Of a stretch of DNA of 64,000 nucleotides, positions 1 to 11,231 are shown in pieces (within the stretch, counting starts at the first letter, position 1; each line of letters starts with the position of its first letter). Made by a program: the position numbers and the translations under genes. The stretch is from assembly GCA_963669155.1 (NCBI GenBank), contig OZ022581.1, positions 16,765,527-16,829,526 of the forward strand, written 5' to 3'. The notes beneath the pieces are model-generated. The model ran no database searches, was not told the origin of the DNA, and was given only the letters and a program-made list of their open reading frames with translations. The stretch comes from Arbacia lixula (Eukaryota > Echinodermata > Echinoidea > Arbacioida > Arbaciidae).

Positions 1-40
1 GAGCACACTGTCCGAAACGTCGAGAGTGATATTCACTCCA
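1..40 (+). mobile_element. Penelope-like element terminal fragment
   Basis: The first ~36 bases closely match 31329-31364 of the Penelope-like element in this window, including the shared block CCGAAACGTCGAGA. Only the distal piece of the non-coding terminal region is inside the window. An element copy probably extends to the left of base 1. Confidence 0.6.
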
Positions 41-484
41 TGCATTTGTTTGATTGGTTGCTGCGAGTGTAGCTCAAGTTTTATATTTTCAAACATGGTG
101 AGATAATGGCTTTATTAGCCCTCTCATGAATGTTCATACCGTGTGAATTGTTATGTTATGTTAGCTAGGCAATTACGAGCGCGAGAGTATATGGCTGGCA
201 CATAGAGTTATATAAACCTAACTCTATGGGCTGGCATGATGCACGCACGATGCATGCAAATGCGCGCGCATACAATACTTCAATTTATTTCTTGTCTCCG
301 CTAGCCCTGCCTGTCACTATTTGGAGGGATATGCGAATCGACAGATGTTTCTACTGCCAATAACCCAATTGCTTTGTTTTTAGGCGGCTGATGATTTAGT
401 GAGTATTAACACAATTTTTTTTTCTTCGTTGTGACTTACATTTTATTTTCGTATGACAATCAGAATGATATATTAAGAGTGGGG

Positions 485-542
485 ACTGGACTGTGTGACC
501 GCCGTTCCGGCTAGCTTGCTTACGACTTCGCTAGGCCGGCGG
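485..542 (+). other. possible 5' UTR exon of the BtpA-family gene
   Basis: This is the start of a GC- and CpG-rich island (about 485-680) in AT-rich surroundings, with a consensus donor after base 542 (CGG then GTAAGG). The first coding exon downstream is preceded by an acceptor (ATTTTAG, ending at 1386), so an upstream non-coding exon is expected. The left boundary cannot be placed from sequence alone. A GC-rich reading frame from 568 continues past the donor but resembles no family I recognise. Confidence 0.35.
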
Positions 543-879
543 GTAAGGGGATTCCCCATACCTTCGCATGGACGTTACGCCCCTGGAGCTGGCTAGCTCG
601 CTGGAGCAAGCGGCCCGCCCCGGCCCCGGCACCCTGGCTGGCCGGGCAGGGAAGAACGCATGCGACCGGAAGGAGTATGATGTCATTTATGTCGTATCAG
701 GCTTTAAAAGAATGTTTCTAATTTCTGCTTCTTCTTGGATTTTGTTGGTTTTCTCATATGCAGGATCATTCGTCAGAGCAGTAAAGTTAATGCCTGGAAC
801 TTTTGGCATGAGACTAGTACTTTGACTCGGGTCTCAATCGTGATAGACTAGAGACTAGTCGACCTTAGACAGGAATAAC

Positions 880-1015
880 CGTCGCATCGATCGGGGCATT
901 CTTTAATCGAAATTACATTTTTTGACATACCTCCCAGCATTCAGAGGAGCCAGTTGCAATCTCAGCAGATCCAACGTCCTACATAGACTGATTTTTTGGT
1001 CTAAAAAGTCGACCT
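880..1015 (+). repeat. dispersed repeat A, copy 1
   Basis: Shares long blocks with 31828-31965 (reverse orientation) and with 57548-57635 plus 58207-58310. Shared blocks include GGGGCATTCTTTAATC, the region around GAGGAGCCAG, and TAGACTGATTTTTT. The family is unclassified. No coding potential is seen. Confidence 0.7.
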
Positions 1016-1395
1016 AGTACTTAATTGTCTTAGTAAAAGGAGATCTATTTTATGCTAACTAGACCTCGTTACAGTTACAGTTTTCATGCAAATGTTTAAT
1101 TTGGGGGAATCAAACTGGTTTCACAATTAGTTCCTTGTCTGGCTTTGGCCTAGCTTATTCAGAATGCTTAGCTTTCATAAATAGTGATATCTGCAGTTTG
1201 ACTAGATTTCTCTACCTGAAACTGTTTATAAGTGTTATTAATACACAAGTATCAGCAAGAACATAATGAGCTTGTAATTGTATGTTTACAGATACCCTCA
1301 GTCTACTTTAACTATGAAGGCATTTTTGTTACAAGTTTTACTTTTGAAATATAGTTCAAGATCTCTTTCTTTCTCTTGTAATTTTAGTGACAAGT

Positions 1396-4300
1396 ATGAC
1401 GTGGTTTCAAAAGCTGTTTGGACTAAGGAAAGGTGTTGTGATTGGGATGCTTCATGTACCAGCATTACCAGGTAAGTGTGTGATGCATTGTCAATATCAT
1501 GGAATTGTCCAATGATGTTCTTGGCAGGATTATGGTAAAGAATGTATTTTATAGAGCATGGGGTGGTATTCTAAATATGTTCTTTTCTCTGACATTGTTG
1601 TATCTTTGCACTTATAACTTGTTAGTTATCTCTTCAATCATTGCACTAGTAAAACCAATTTAAGCATGTCCTCTTGTATGATGAATTCAATTTCACGTCA
1701 TAACTGTCCACATGACATACTACATGTAGCTACCAGTATTTACACTTAGGTAATGCAAACAAAAATTACCATTACAATCATCAACATCGCACATTTTACA
1801 AAGTTGGTAAACCTCTTGTTAACAAGCACCTGAATACAAAGTTTATGACTTGTCAAATGTAAGTAGGGTTGGAGGAAATTTGTCAAAACAGGAACAAATT
1901 AGGATCACATTTAGCACAAGATCAGGTCACTATGAAGTCATACATAAAGTAGTGTGTAAGTTATGCACATCTTGGTGAAACGGGGCCCAGGTCTTGCATT
2001 ATTCAAGAAACTATAAATGATCATCTTTGGTTTGTTTTTTATTTATTTTTTCAGGTACACCAAGCCATCAAATGGCAATGCCTGCAATTGTCACTAAAGT
2101 CTGCGGTGAAGCTAAACAGTATGTAGACGCTGGAATTGTAAGTATAATTTTAATCTCAGTTCTATCTTGTCCAGGGGCGGATCCAGGGGGGGGGGGGTGA
2201 TTCGGCCACGGCCCCCCTTTTTTAAAACAGAGGGGCCGAATCGACCGCGTTTTTTGACTGTCGAGATTGGGGTCGAATCAGCTGTGGTTGCCACATTCCT
2301 TTTTCAAGCTTTAACAAAAAATCCAACAAGGAGCAATCTCATATTAAAGGGCATATACTGTACTGGGAAGACAAAAAGCCTTCAAAAGGTGATCGTGAGT
2401 AATCTTCTTGCCAATGGTCTTAAATTCATGTATTGCCCATTTTAGAAACTTGCTGAAACTTATTTGCCCTCAAATGATCCACATTTGTAGTTATCAGCAA
2501 TTAAATCACAAATCCCCCGAATGTTCGGCCCGAACATTTGGAGAATTTCACTGATAATCATTAATTACTCCAAATGTGGATCATTTGAGGGCAAATAACT
2601 TTCTGCAAGTTTCTTAAATGGGCAATACATGAATTTAAGACAATTGGCGAGAAGATTTTTTTGAAGGTTTTTTTTGTCTTCCCAGTACAGTATATGCCCT
2701 TTAATTCATAATGCCCCAAGTCATGTCCTGACCAGGCCACGCACCTGGCAGACCAAAGCCACATATGCAACAGCAACAAGGATGCCCACGCAACTGTAAA
2801 AGTGCGGAACATTAGGAACCAAATTTTTTTTTACAATTGTCCCCCTGTATCAGTAGGTTGGTTGGGACTTCTCACACTTTAGTACAGATTGATGCCAAGA
2901 ACCATGGCCATGTTTCTCAACAGGAAGCGAAGCGGGTCTCAGGCTCTCACTTTTCACAAATCCTGAATCCAGCCCTGTTGTCCAAGGCAGGGAAAATGTT
3001 CATTCAACATTTTCAGGGGCTACTTTTTGACCACAGTGGCCAATTTGGCTACAATTTTACATGGGAATTTTGGGAGCTCTAATTTAGATTTTACAGAGCT
3101 CTTTTAAGCATTTGAGGGGCGAAATCGCCCCGAGCCCCGGTGTATTTTTTTCCTGGTCCAAGGTTTCTTCTCAAGCTGTAGACTCTTTCATTTGAATTAG
3201 ATTCTTTTCAAATCTTATTTCATCAACCTCTACCTACAGTTTACCCAATAAAATGTTTTTCCTTTTCCAATGATCTCTTTGTGTTAAGGTAATTGATATT
3301 CAAGAATTTATTTGAGATTTAGTAAATTGATATTTTATCCTGGATTGGCATTAGACTTTATAGAAAAGGAAAACAGGAGAGTAGATGATGACAAAGGAGA
3401 AAGAGTTCCTGTCAATGATAAAGAAGAAATGATAAAATGAAACAATTTAGTGTTCTAAATCTTATTTTTTCTTCATCTCTGGATATAGACAGGGCTGATC
3501 CTGGAGAACATGCATGATACGCCATACATCCAACCTGATCACATCGGCCCGGAGATCACAGCGTCCATGACAACCGTCTCCAATGCAGTCCGCCAGCTCT
3601 TTCCTCATCTTCCCCTGGGCATTCAGATACTATCAGCTGCCAACCAGCAGGCTGTAGCTGTGGCACATGCTGCGGGTAGGAGGAATCTCTGGTAGAATGG
3701 GGGATGAATTTCCCCCTTTCTTGCCCATATACCCCCCCCCCCCCTTGTGGTTCCTCATCTCCCCTTCCAGATTCACTCCTTTCTGTTCTAAACTAGCAAC
3801 CTGTAGTTAGGATACAGCATCTGCAGTTAGGAGAATATAAAGGCAGTGAAATCAATTTTCCTCCCCCTCCTTATACCAGATTCCTCCTTACTCCTTCCTT
3901 GTGGTTATGTAATCACATCACAGGTGTGTCTTTCAGACTAGAATCCTCTTTATTCTGTTTGTCCCTCCTCTCAAAATAATGGGGTTCAGAGAAAATTGCC
4001 CCCTCAAATTTCCAAAACAAGCCCCTGTGTAAACTGTAGGGTATAATGCCAAGCTTGATGTATTAGTTTGTTTGTAAAATCATGCATGAGAAGAAGCCCC
4101 CACAAATACATCTGTTTTTCCCCCTGTGTTGTAGGACTGGACTTCATCCGTGCGGAGGGCTTTGTGTTCAGCCATATTGGAGACGAGGGCTTCCTGGATT
4201 CATGTGCAGGAGAGCTGCTGAGGTACCGCAGGCAGATCGGGGCTGAACGGGTCAAGATTCTCACAGACATCAAGAAGAAACACAGGTACAAGAAAAAGAT

Positions 4301-5904
4301 GAGTGATTATAAGCTAGGAGATATTTTTTTGAGCCAGGGCAATGTTGCATATAGGTTTTCAATTATTGTAACTTACCATCAATGGTAACTTCAATGGCAA
4401 CAGGTGCAAAACTCACAGCTCATTGGCTGTTGCCAAGGTAATTACCATCAATGGTAAGTTACAATAATTGAAAATCTATATGCAACATTGCCCTGGTGTC
4501 TTGCAATAGACATCCATATGACATATAGGTTTAATTGATATACGTGCCAGTGGGTAAGATGAGTGATCACCAGCTGTCGTCCTGAAACAGAGGATGGGGG
4601 CTATCCACCTCCAGCTTCTTCTATCTTTGGTTATTGTCTTACCTCTGCTAAACAAGGTCCTGTCCACTGCTTCATCGCGCCAAATTACTTGACTCGGGGG
4701 CTACTTTTCAAGCTTCATGTCAGGAAACAGACATAAAACGTGTGTATGGTGTACATGTCTGCCAGACAGATAAGCAGGATATATGCTACTTTTTGAGCCT
4801 GATGTCATGAAATAGACGTCAAGAAGAAACATAGATACTATTTAGACCCATGTGAGAAAGATAAGGGAATATACACTGGCCCAGTGTATATTCCCTTATC
4901 TCACTGGGTGACCGGGATCGAGTACCCCTGAGAATAGTAACATTTTAATATCAGGAAGAGAAAGTCAGTGGTGACGTTCTATCTATCATCAACCCAAGGA
5001 AGTGTGTGCATGCAAGGTACTGCTTGTAAATATATCTTACTTTTACAAAATGCAGTGATTGCACTGGAATGATTAAGATTAAATTTATGAAAATTATCCC
5101 TTACTGCTTGAGTATACCATTAACTTCAACAAACCAATATAGCTCACTCACATGCATAATTTTTATTGGTAGATTATATCCTGTTTGAAATGGAGTAATT
5201 ATATATTATTCAAATTTAGATGATGATTATTAGCCCTGAATGTAATGCATATTTTAACCCACTGTAGCTCCCATGCAGTGACGTCAGATGTAATGAACGT
5301 ATTGTTACCTATTGTAGCTCGCATGCAGTGACATCAGATGTCAGCATAGCTGAGACAGCCAAGGCAGCTGAATTCTTCCGGACTGATGGGATCATTGTTA
5401 CCGGGACAAGCACCGGCTGCCCCACCAGCCCTAGTGATGTGCAAGGTAGGATGTTTATACCAACCCACCAGCCCCCTTCATGCAGAATTGTTATTACCAG
5501 AGCTACATGTATTTATGCTGACAGCAAAAAAAATCATGATTTTTTACTTGTATCCCCAATGGTTAGTAAAAGTTGCGAGGCACCATTCTTCTCCAGACTA
5601 TGATTTTATGAACATTTCTTGAAATATGACAGTGATTTTGCTGGTGTAAATGGTTGCACACTAAAAAAGAAATCACACAAAACGTGTGTCATCTCACTCT
5701 CAACTGAATTGAGCTAACACCCATAAAGTGTGCCTCAAAATTACATTTGATGAAAGTTTGAATATTTCTGTATAAAGGTTGTGTATATTTGTGGCATTTT
5801 TTGCAATCTTGTCATTTCATTGTAATCAATGTTTTCATCATAGGTATAATAATCCTTATCATACAAATATTAGCAGCATGACCATCATCATCATCATCAC
5901 TATC

Positions 5905-5962
<58 letters not shown>

Positions 5963-7142
5963 CAACTACCCTCACTATCACCTAACCCCCACACCATCTT
6001 GTTATCAACCATTGCCATCATTATCATTGTCATCCCTGGACTATATGATGTGAGCAGTGATCTCATCAGGATTGATGTTTTTGGCAGACATGTTACCATT
6101 GTCATCAACATCATATTCACTGTCTCCATTCTTCATCTCTGTCACCTGCACCATCACTATCAACATCAACATCATCATCACCATCATCATCATCATCACC
6201 CCCACAATCATCACAATCATCACTATTGTTATGTGATATAAGTCCTTTTATCACTCCCCCACCCAAATACTGTTTCCACGTTAATGACCACTTTCCAGAA
6301 GCCGAATTACCCTCAAGGTTATAGGTGACCCTTGGGTTTATGGGGCTAGTCTGAATACCATTTACTGGAATTTAGGATGACGTAGGTAAGGTCCAGTTTC
6401 TGTGAGATCACTATGCATCCAAGAAACTGACCTTCTGTATGAATTTACTATAATTGTTTACTTCAAACTTGAGACAGAAAGAGTATTTAGAGAGCTCAGA
6501 GAGTTATCGAGGCAGTTAGTTCTCGAGTTATTTCAGCAGAGTTATTTCAAGAGATTCATGAGATGTATTCATCACAGAGTTAGTCATCAAAGTTGTTTTA
6601 GTATTACATGTACTACAACGTAATGTACCTCGAGTCCATGAGTCCTCCTTCAAGTTCAACTCAGAATTAAGCAAACTATAGACATTTTCATATTTGATCC
6701 CGCAACACCAACAACCCATACACGACACAGTCATCATCATTATTATCAATATCATCATCATCCCCACAATCATCACAACTATCTTTATCTTCACCATCAC
6801 TATTATCATCATCGCTGTCATTGTCATCATCATTATCATCATTATCAGTCAAGAAATCGCTGCGATGATCCTGGTCACCGTTATCCAGACTATCACTTGT
6901 GTCATTAAACCTTACATTATTGTCTCGACTTCTCTCCAACAGAGGTGCGAGAGGCAGTTGAGCTTCCCGTGCTGATAGGGTCAGGGGTCACCGCCGAAAA
7001 TCTCCATGACAACGCCGCCATGCTGCATGCCAACGGCTGCATCGTGGGCTCCCACTTCAAAGTAGACGGGAAGTGGCACAACGGCCTGGACCCGCAGCGG
7101 GTCACGAACTTTATGCAGCAGGTCAGTAAGCTGCAGACGTGA
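1396..7142 (+). CDS. BtpA/SgcQ-family TIM-barrel protein, six coding exons
   Basis: Coding exons: 1396-1471, 2055-2137, 3489-3675, 4135-4285, 5318-5445, 6943-7142. They sum to 825 nt, giving 274 residues, with every junction phase consistent and GT-AG. The protein begins MTWFQKLFGL. It carries the family's conserved blocks in order: GMLHVPALPGTP (N-terminal beta strand), GLILENMHDTPY, GLDFIRAEGFVFSHIGDEGF, VKILTDIKKKH, VTGTSTGCPTS, VLIGSGVTAEN and GSHFKVDGKWHN. The length matches the bacterial BtpA/SgcQ proteins (about 260-275 residues). The name comes from cyanobacterial BtpA, needed for photosystem I accumulation; the role of the animal members is not established and the fold suggests a phosphate-binding TIM barrel. 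No signal peptide or membrane segment is visible. Introns hold hairpin repeats and a long CAT microsatellite. Exon 5 has a duplicated acceptor just upstream. Confidence 0.92.
2342..2705. repeat. palindromic MITE-like repeat B (full copy) in BtpA intron 2
   Basis: The left arm starts ATTAAAGGGCATATACTGTA and the right arm ends with its reverse complement, including TACAGTATATGCCCTTTAAT. Homology between arms continues inward (AAATTCATGTATTGCCCATTT, cut to its core; then TTTGCCCTCAAATGATCCAC) up to a short centre near 2515-2550. The whole unit could fold into one long hairpin. A single arm of the same family is at 52875-53055. Confidence 0.85.
4334..4496. repeat. hairpin MITE-like repeat in BtpA intron 4
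   Basis: The terminal inverted arms begin CCAGGGCAATGTTGCATATA and end with the matching TGCAACATTGCCCTGG. The inner part of the arms carries CAATTATTGTAACTTACCAT. Weaker relatives of the internal section (CAATTATTG, then TTACCAT, then CAATGAG) occur near 7935-8030, 8540-8610 and 13500-13560. Confidence 0.8.
4859..4901. repeat. perfect 21-bp-arm palindrome in BtpA intron 4
   Basis: The left arm 4859-4879 is AGATAAGGGAATATACACTG plus G. A one-base spacer lies at 4880, and 4881-4901 is the exact reverse complement. Arms this perfect suggest a recent origin or an intact terminus pair of a tiny element. Confidence 0.85.
5258..5340 (+). repeat. 50-bp tandem duplication of the exon-5 splice acceptor
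   Basis: 5258-5290 and 5308-5340 match over about 33 bases: TGTAGCTCcCATGCAGTGAC against TGTAGCTCgCATGCAGTGAC. The second copy holds the acceptor that keeps the BtpA reading frame (exon starts at 5318). The first copy holds an equivalent AG at 5266-5267. Confidence 0.85.
5882..6215. repeat. (CAT)n/(ATC)n microsatellite in BtpA intron 5
   Basis: A long near-perfect CAT run spans 5882-5963 and a second imperfect run spans about 6148-6215. Related CAT/CAC-rich sequence recurs at about 6728-6850 in the same intron. The reverse strand reads as poly-aspartate and is not taken as coding. Confidence 0.95.
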
Positions 7143-7368
7143 AACCACAGGATCCATGCAGACAGGGTTCCAAGCTAGAACATTCTGGTGCAGTGCTGAA
7201 GGTTTGTGACTGTCAGTTCTCATCATTCAGCATGTGCAGCATGGTGGCAGATAAGCAGAGAGATATCGTGGGATGGGACAGTGTGCATGGGACTATCAAA
7301 TATTTGGCTCGTCTCCACCGTGTAGTGAATGGAGAGGCTTGTTTTATATCCTTCATTAATACATGTAT

Positions 7369-7865
7369 ATTCTTTGTTCACTAATTTGATCCTTACCATG
7401 GACCTTGTAATATAGTGCCCATGCTCTAAGCTCCGAACGCAGGAGCCCGATTCAGATGTTTTGTTATTTCCTGCGGCTTGAGCAAACCAACGGAAATTCA
7501 AGTTGCAGCTCGGCCGCAACACCGCAGGAGTTCCGGCAGCGCGCCCAATGATTTTCCGCTAAATTGCCAAAAAGTAGCTGGAAAGAAATGTATCGCGTAG
7601 ATTTTGAGTGTCGCGCATTTACCTGAGATGAATCAATGAAAATTGTATCGATCACGGATAGCCCGGATATCAATAGTCCAGAGGGAAAGAAAAGCCTATT
7701 TTTGACATGACGTCACGAAATAGTACTTTTTTTCCATCTGACGTCACGAAATAGTACTTTTCTTCCCTCTGAGCTCTCTTCCTTCAAATAGTTCATCTAT
7801 TTGTGGTCATGTGACACCCTTTCAACCAATCAACGAACTGGAATATATTAATGAGGGATATAATT
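7369..7865 (+). repeat. dispersed repeat C, copy 1, with promoter-like motifs
   Basis: Direct-orientation relative of 48963-49310. Shared blocks include TTCTTTGTTCACTAATTT, CCATGGACCTTGT, CCATGCTCTAAGCTCCGAA, CTGCGGCTTGAGCAA and ACCAATCAACGAA followed by GGAATATATTAATG. This copy has two TGACGTCA (CRE) sites close together at about 7708-7750, then a CCAAT-type box and a TA-rich stretch, in the order seen in Pol II promoters. It lies just past the BtpA stop codon. Confidence 0.75.
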
Positions 7866-10800
7866 CTCACTATTCCATGCTCCTTCTCCCCTGGTCTGTT
7901 CTGCACAAGCAGGCATATGTTGCATGAAGGCTTTCAATTATTGGATCTTACCATTGAATGGAAACTACCAGCCAATGAGTTCTCATTATTGCTCCTGGTG
8001 TCATTGGTATTTGCCATTAATGGTTAGTGAGAAGATGAGAAGTATGACTAAACACTTGTATACTGCCCTACTCTGACAAAAGGAAGCAAGTGACAAATCA
8101 CTTAAATCTGGGTTATTGGTATTCTTAGGTAGAACCCAGCATTCCCTACATACAGGCAAAATCTGGACAAGAAATCTTCATCTTGCTGCGAGACATTCAA
8201 TCTAACATGATGTGGTGTTGCACTGATGCCAATGCAAGTGACAGACACATTTTGCTCATTTACAAGAAAAGTCTCTTTTGTTAGTTGCTTCCTTTTGTCA
8301 GATAAGAAATGTCCCACAGCCTGAGAGCCAGGTTAGATAAGAAGTACTGATGACATGTCGCATAAAAGCACTACTGGCTTTCTAATTTTCTATCAAAAAT
8401 ATGAATCATGCTTGCAATAAATATTACATTAATTATTAAACTGTATGTCATGTTTTGTGTTGACTTTGTCCTTCGTGCATGTCTTGAATATTTCAATTTG
8501 TTAGGGTTATTTAGTGATTACATGTATTTGATAGAGCTTTTCAACAATTGTAACTTCCATTGCAATAGCAAATCAGCTTTGAGGTTTGGCTGTATGTTGC
8601 CATGGTAGTTACACTTAATGTTATATAGCGCAGCAGCCTGAAATGATACAGTTATACACAATGACGTCACACTGGCAAAACAGTTTCAATATCATCCCAT
8701 TAAAATTTATTTCTCTTTCAATCCAGAGGCTAAAAGATTTTAAAAGCAGTAAACTGTACACAAATATATTAGATCTGTCTGTTAACGAGCTACAAAAAAT
8801 ATGGAGTATACTTTGTTTACAAAAGGGTCTACACTCGAGAGCTGTTATTACAATAAATAGTCTGTACATGAACACAACATAAACGGTTAACTAACACCAG
8901 AATAAAGTAATGCTTTCTACAAAATCTGTCTACTCATACCAAACAGTTGACATAAAAACTCTCATTCTTTCCTTCATGTTATGAGTGGAATCAAGAGACA
9001 GAGATATGGTGGTATTGACCTCAGCGCTATGTTCTCCAGTATATAACCTATCACTTTTCTTTCTTCAGTTATATAACCCAAAGCTCTCTCTCTTTGATAG
9101 AATATATCAAGGAGCACATACATCTCCATTTGCCTGTTCTACTGTACATTATTTTCAAGCTCAACCAATAAGAATTACAACCTTTCACACAAACTGCAAG
9201 CTATACAAGCACCAGAGTTATGATACTCAATGCATATATCTTTCAACTAGTTTGAACATTCCATGGGTACTTGAGTACATGTCGACATCGCTTAACTAAA
9301 AATAAAGTGCTGGATTACTCTTTTTTGTGCATGACCGTGACACAATCAACATGCAAATTAGAAAGAAGAAGGGATGTGGAATTTCCAACTTATTGATGTA
9401 TTCCTTGCATCAAATTTCTCTTAATATACCCTGCTGAAGAAATATTTCATGATGTATACAGTATTGGTTAATCTTCAAAATACAGTGCAACATTATCACA
9501 GGATACGTGTATAATAAACAGGACTGGTACAATACATAAAGTAGACAACTGGACACGCAGGAAATAAAAATATATATATCTAAGCAAAAAGAGGGATGAC
9601 TAGAATTCCCATGATATATATCTAATTATCTGGACAAATGAATGTTTATATTTCATGCCTAGAACTAAACCTACCAATGATCTATTTGTAAAATATAATT
9701 ATGAAATGGCACATTCCACAGTTACTATAAACATGGGTCTTTTACGGATATTGCAACGTAAATTCATTACCAAATTAGAGACTTTTCCCTGAAAATCATT
9801 TGAGTAAATGATAACTGCATTATGAAAATAACTTGGCTACGTCCAATGAAGTAAATATACATGTATGAAGAAGAATTAATAGATTACTGCATATGCCATA
9901 TTTACCATGAACAGATAGTTCGGTTCAGACTATTTCACAAGAAGCTACCTTCGCAGATGAAAATTCCCAAATAATTCGCTATACACATCTGCAATGAAGC
10001 GCGTCATTTTCTTGGTTGGGGGACATGTTGACAAAGTTTGCGTAAAAAATAACCGCAGCGAAACATACAGCATATCCAGTATTCTATGGGACAACCTTGG
10101 GGTGATTATAGGGAGGTATCGATTTGAGAAAGACTAAAACTGTTTTTTATAAATGTACACCGTATAATTCGTTAATTAGCACCATTTATCAGGAGCTTAA
10201 AACTACAAGGCAGGCATGTTACAGGTCCTACGACCCTTTGATTAACCTACTTCAATTTATCAGAGATCCAAACTAAACATAGCCTCTTTCAGCAGAATAT
10301 TTATTGGTTGCAACAGTAAAACGATTTGGTATTATGTTACTGTCATTTACCTATGTATGCTAATCATGATCATGGAACCTTTACATAGGATTTTTAAATA
10401 ATTAGATCAGGTTTGAATGGAATTATTGATTAAGTTTTATGTTTTTCCTATTGTGCTGTCAATGCTAGTTCTGATTCCAGAATCCAGTTCATACACCGGT
10501 ATCAATAGCACATGGCCTTACTTTTTAACGTAACAAATTTTTACCCACTGTCACTATCACCTTCCCTCCCGCTCCCCCTCCCAATAAAGGAGAAAAGAAA
10601 AATATGAAATAGAGCTGGTGATGTTCCAGTATAATTTTAAAATGTGTTTATAATGATGAAATATTAAGTTGAAGTTTAGCTGGTTATTTCGGCACTGTAA
10701 TAATATTTCTTTTTAAAGTTTTGCTGCGAGAGAGGCATGGCTTAACACTTACATTACCAGGCCTTGAACACCACATTGCATTTCTACACACCTTTATGCC

Positions 10801-11062
10801 GATGCTAATAACAGAGCCAACATTCATTGTGTCCTTGTCAATGCATAAAACACCTGTTGTGTATGACTGATCGACTGCCTCTCTGAACATGGTGGTATAC
10901 AGCATGGATTCCATTAAGATGTCAGTTCATGGATCTGGATATCGGATATTTTGATACATATATCGTCATCTACCCAGATACTTGTACAATCTGACCCATG
11001 TTCAGATTCATTAAATGGAAAATGATGATAGATGACAAAAGCAGGGCTACTGCCAGTGTTGG

Positions 11063-11231
11063 GTTTGGCATGGTATCAGCACCACTTGTAAACTTCCTTT
11101 TGGCAAAAAAAATTAACCACAGGCAAGCTTTTTTTAACCATCATAAATTTGTGAACAAATATCACACGATAGCGCATGCAAACCAGCCCTTTTTTTGCCA
11201 AGGAGAAGTTGACAGATACCATGCGCCAAAC
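11063..11231. repeat. inverted-repeat MITE-like element
   Basis: The left end, GTTTGGCATGGTATC running to CTTTTGGCAAAAAAA, is mirrored by the right end, TTTTTTTGCCAAGGAG running to GATACCATGCGCCAAAC. The arms are about 45 bases and imperfect. No coding potential. Confidence 0.7.

Noticed and set aside
5812..6223. Open frames on both strands, including a poly-aspartate protein
   Set aside because: They are the reading frames of a CAT/ATC microsatellite inside BtpA intron 5.
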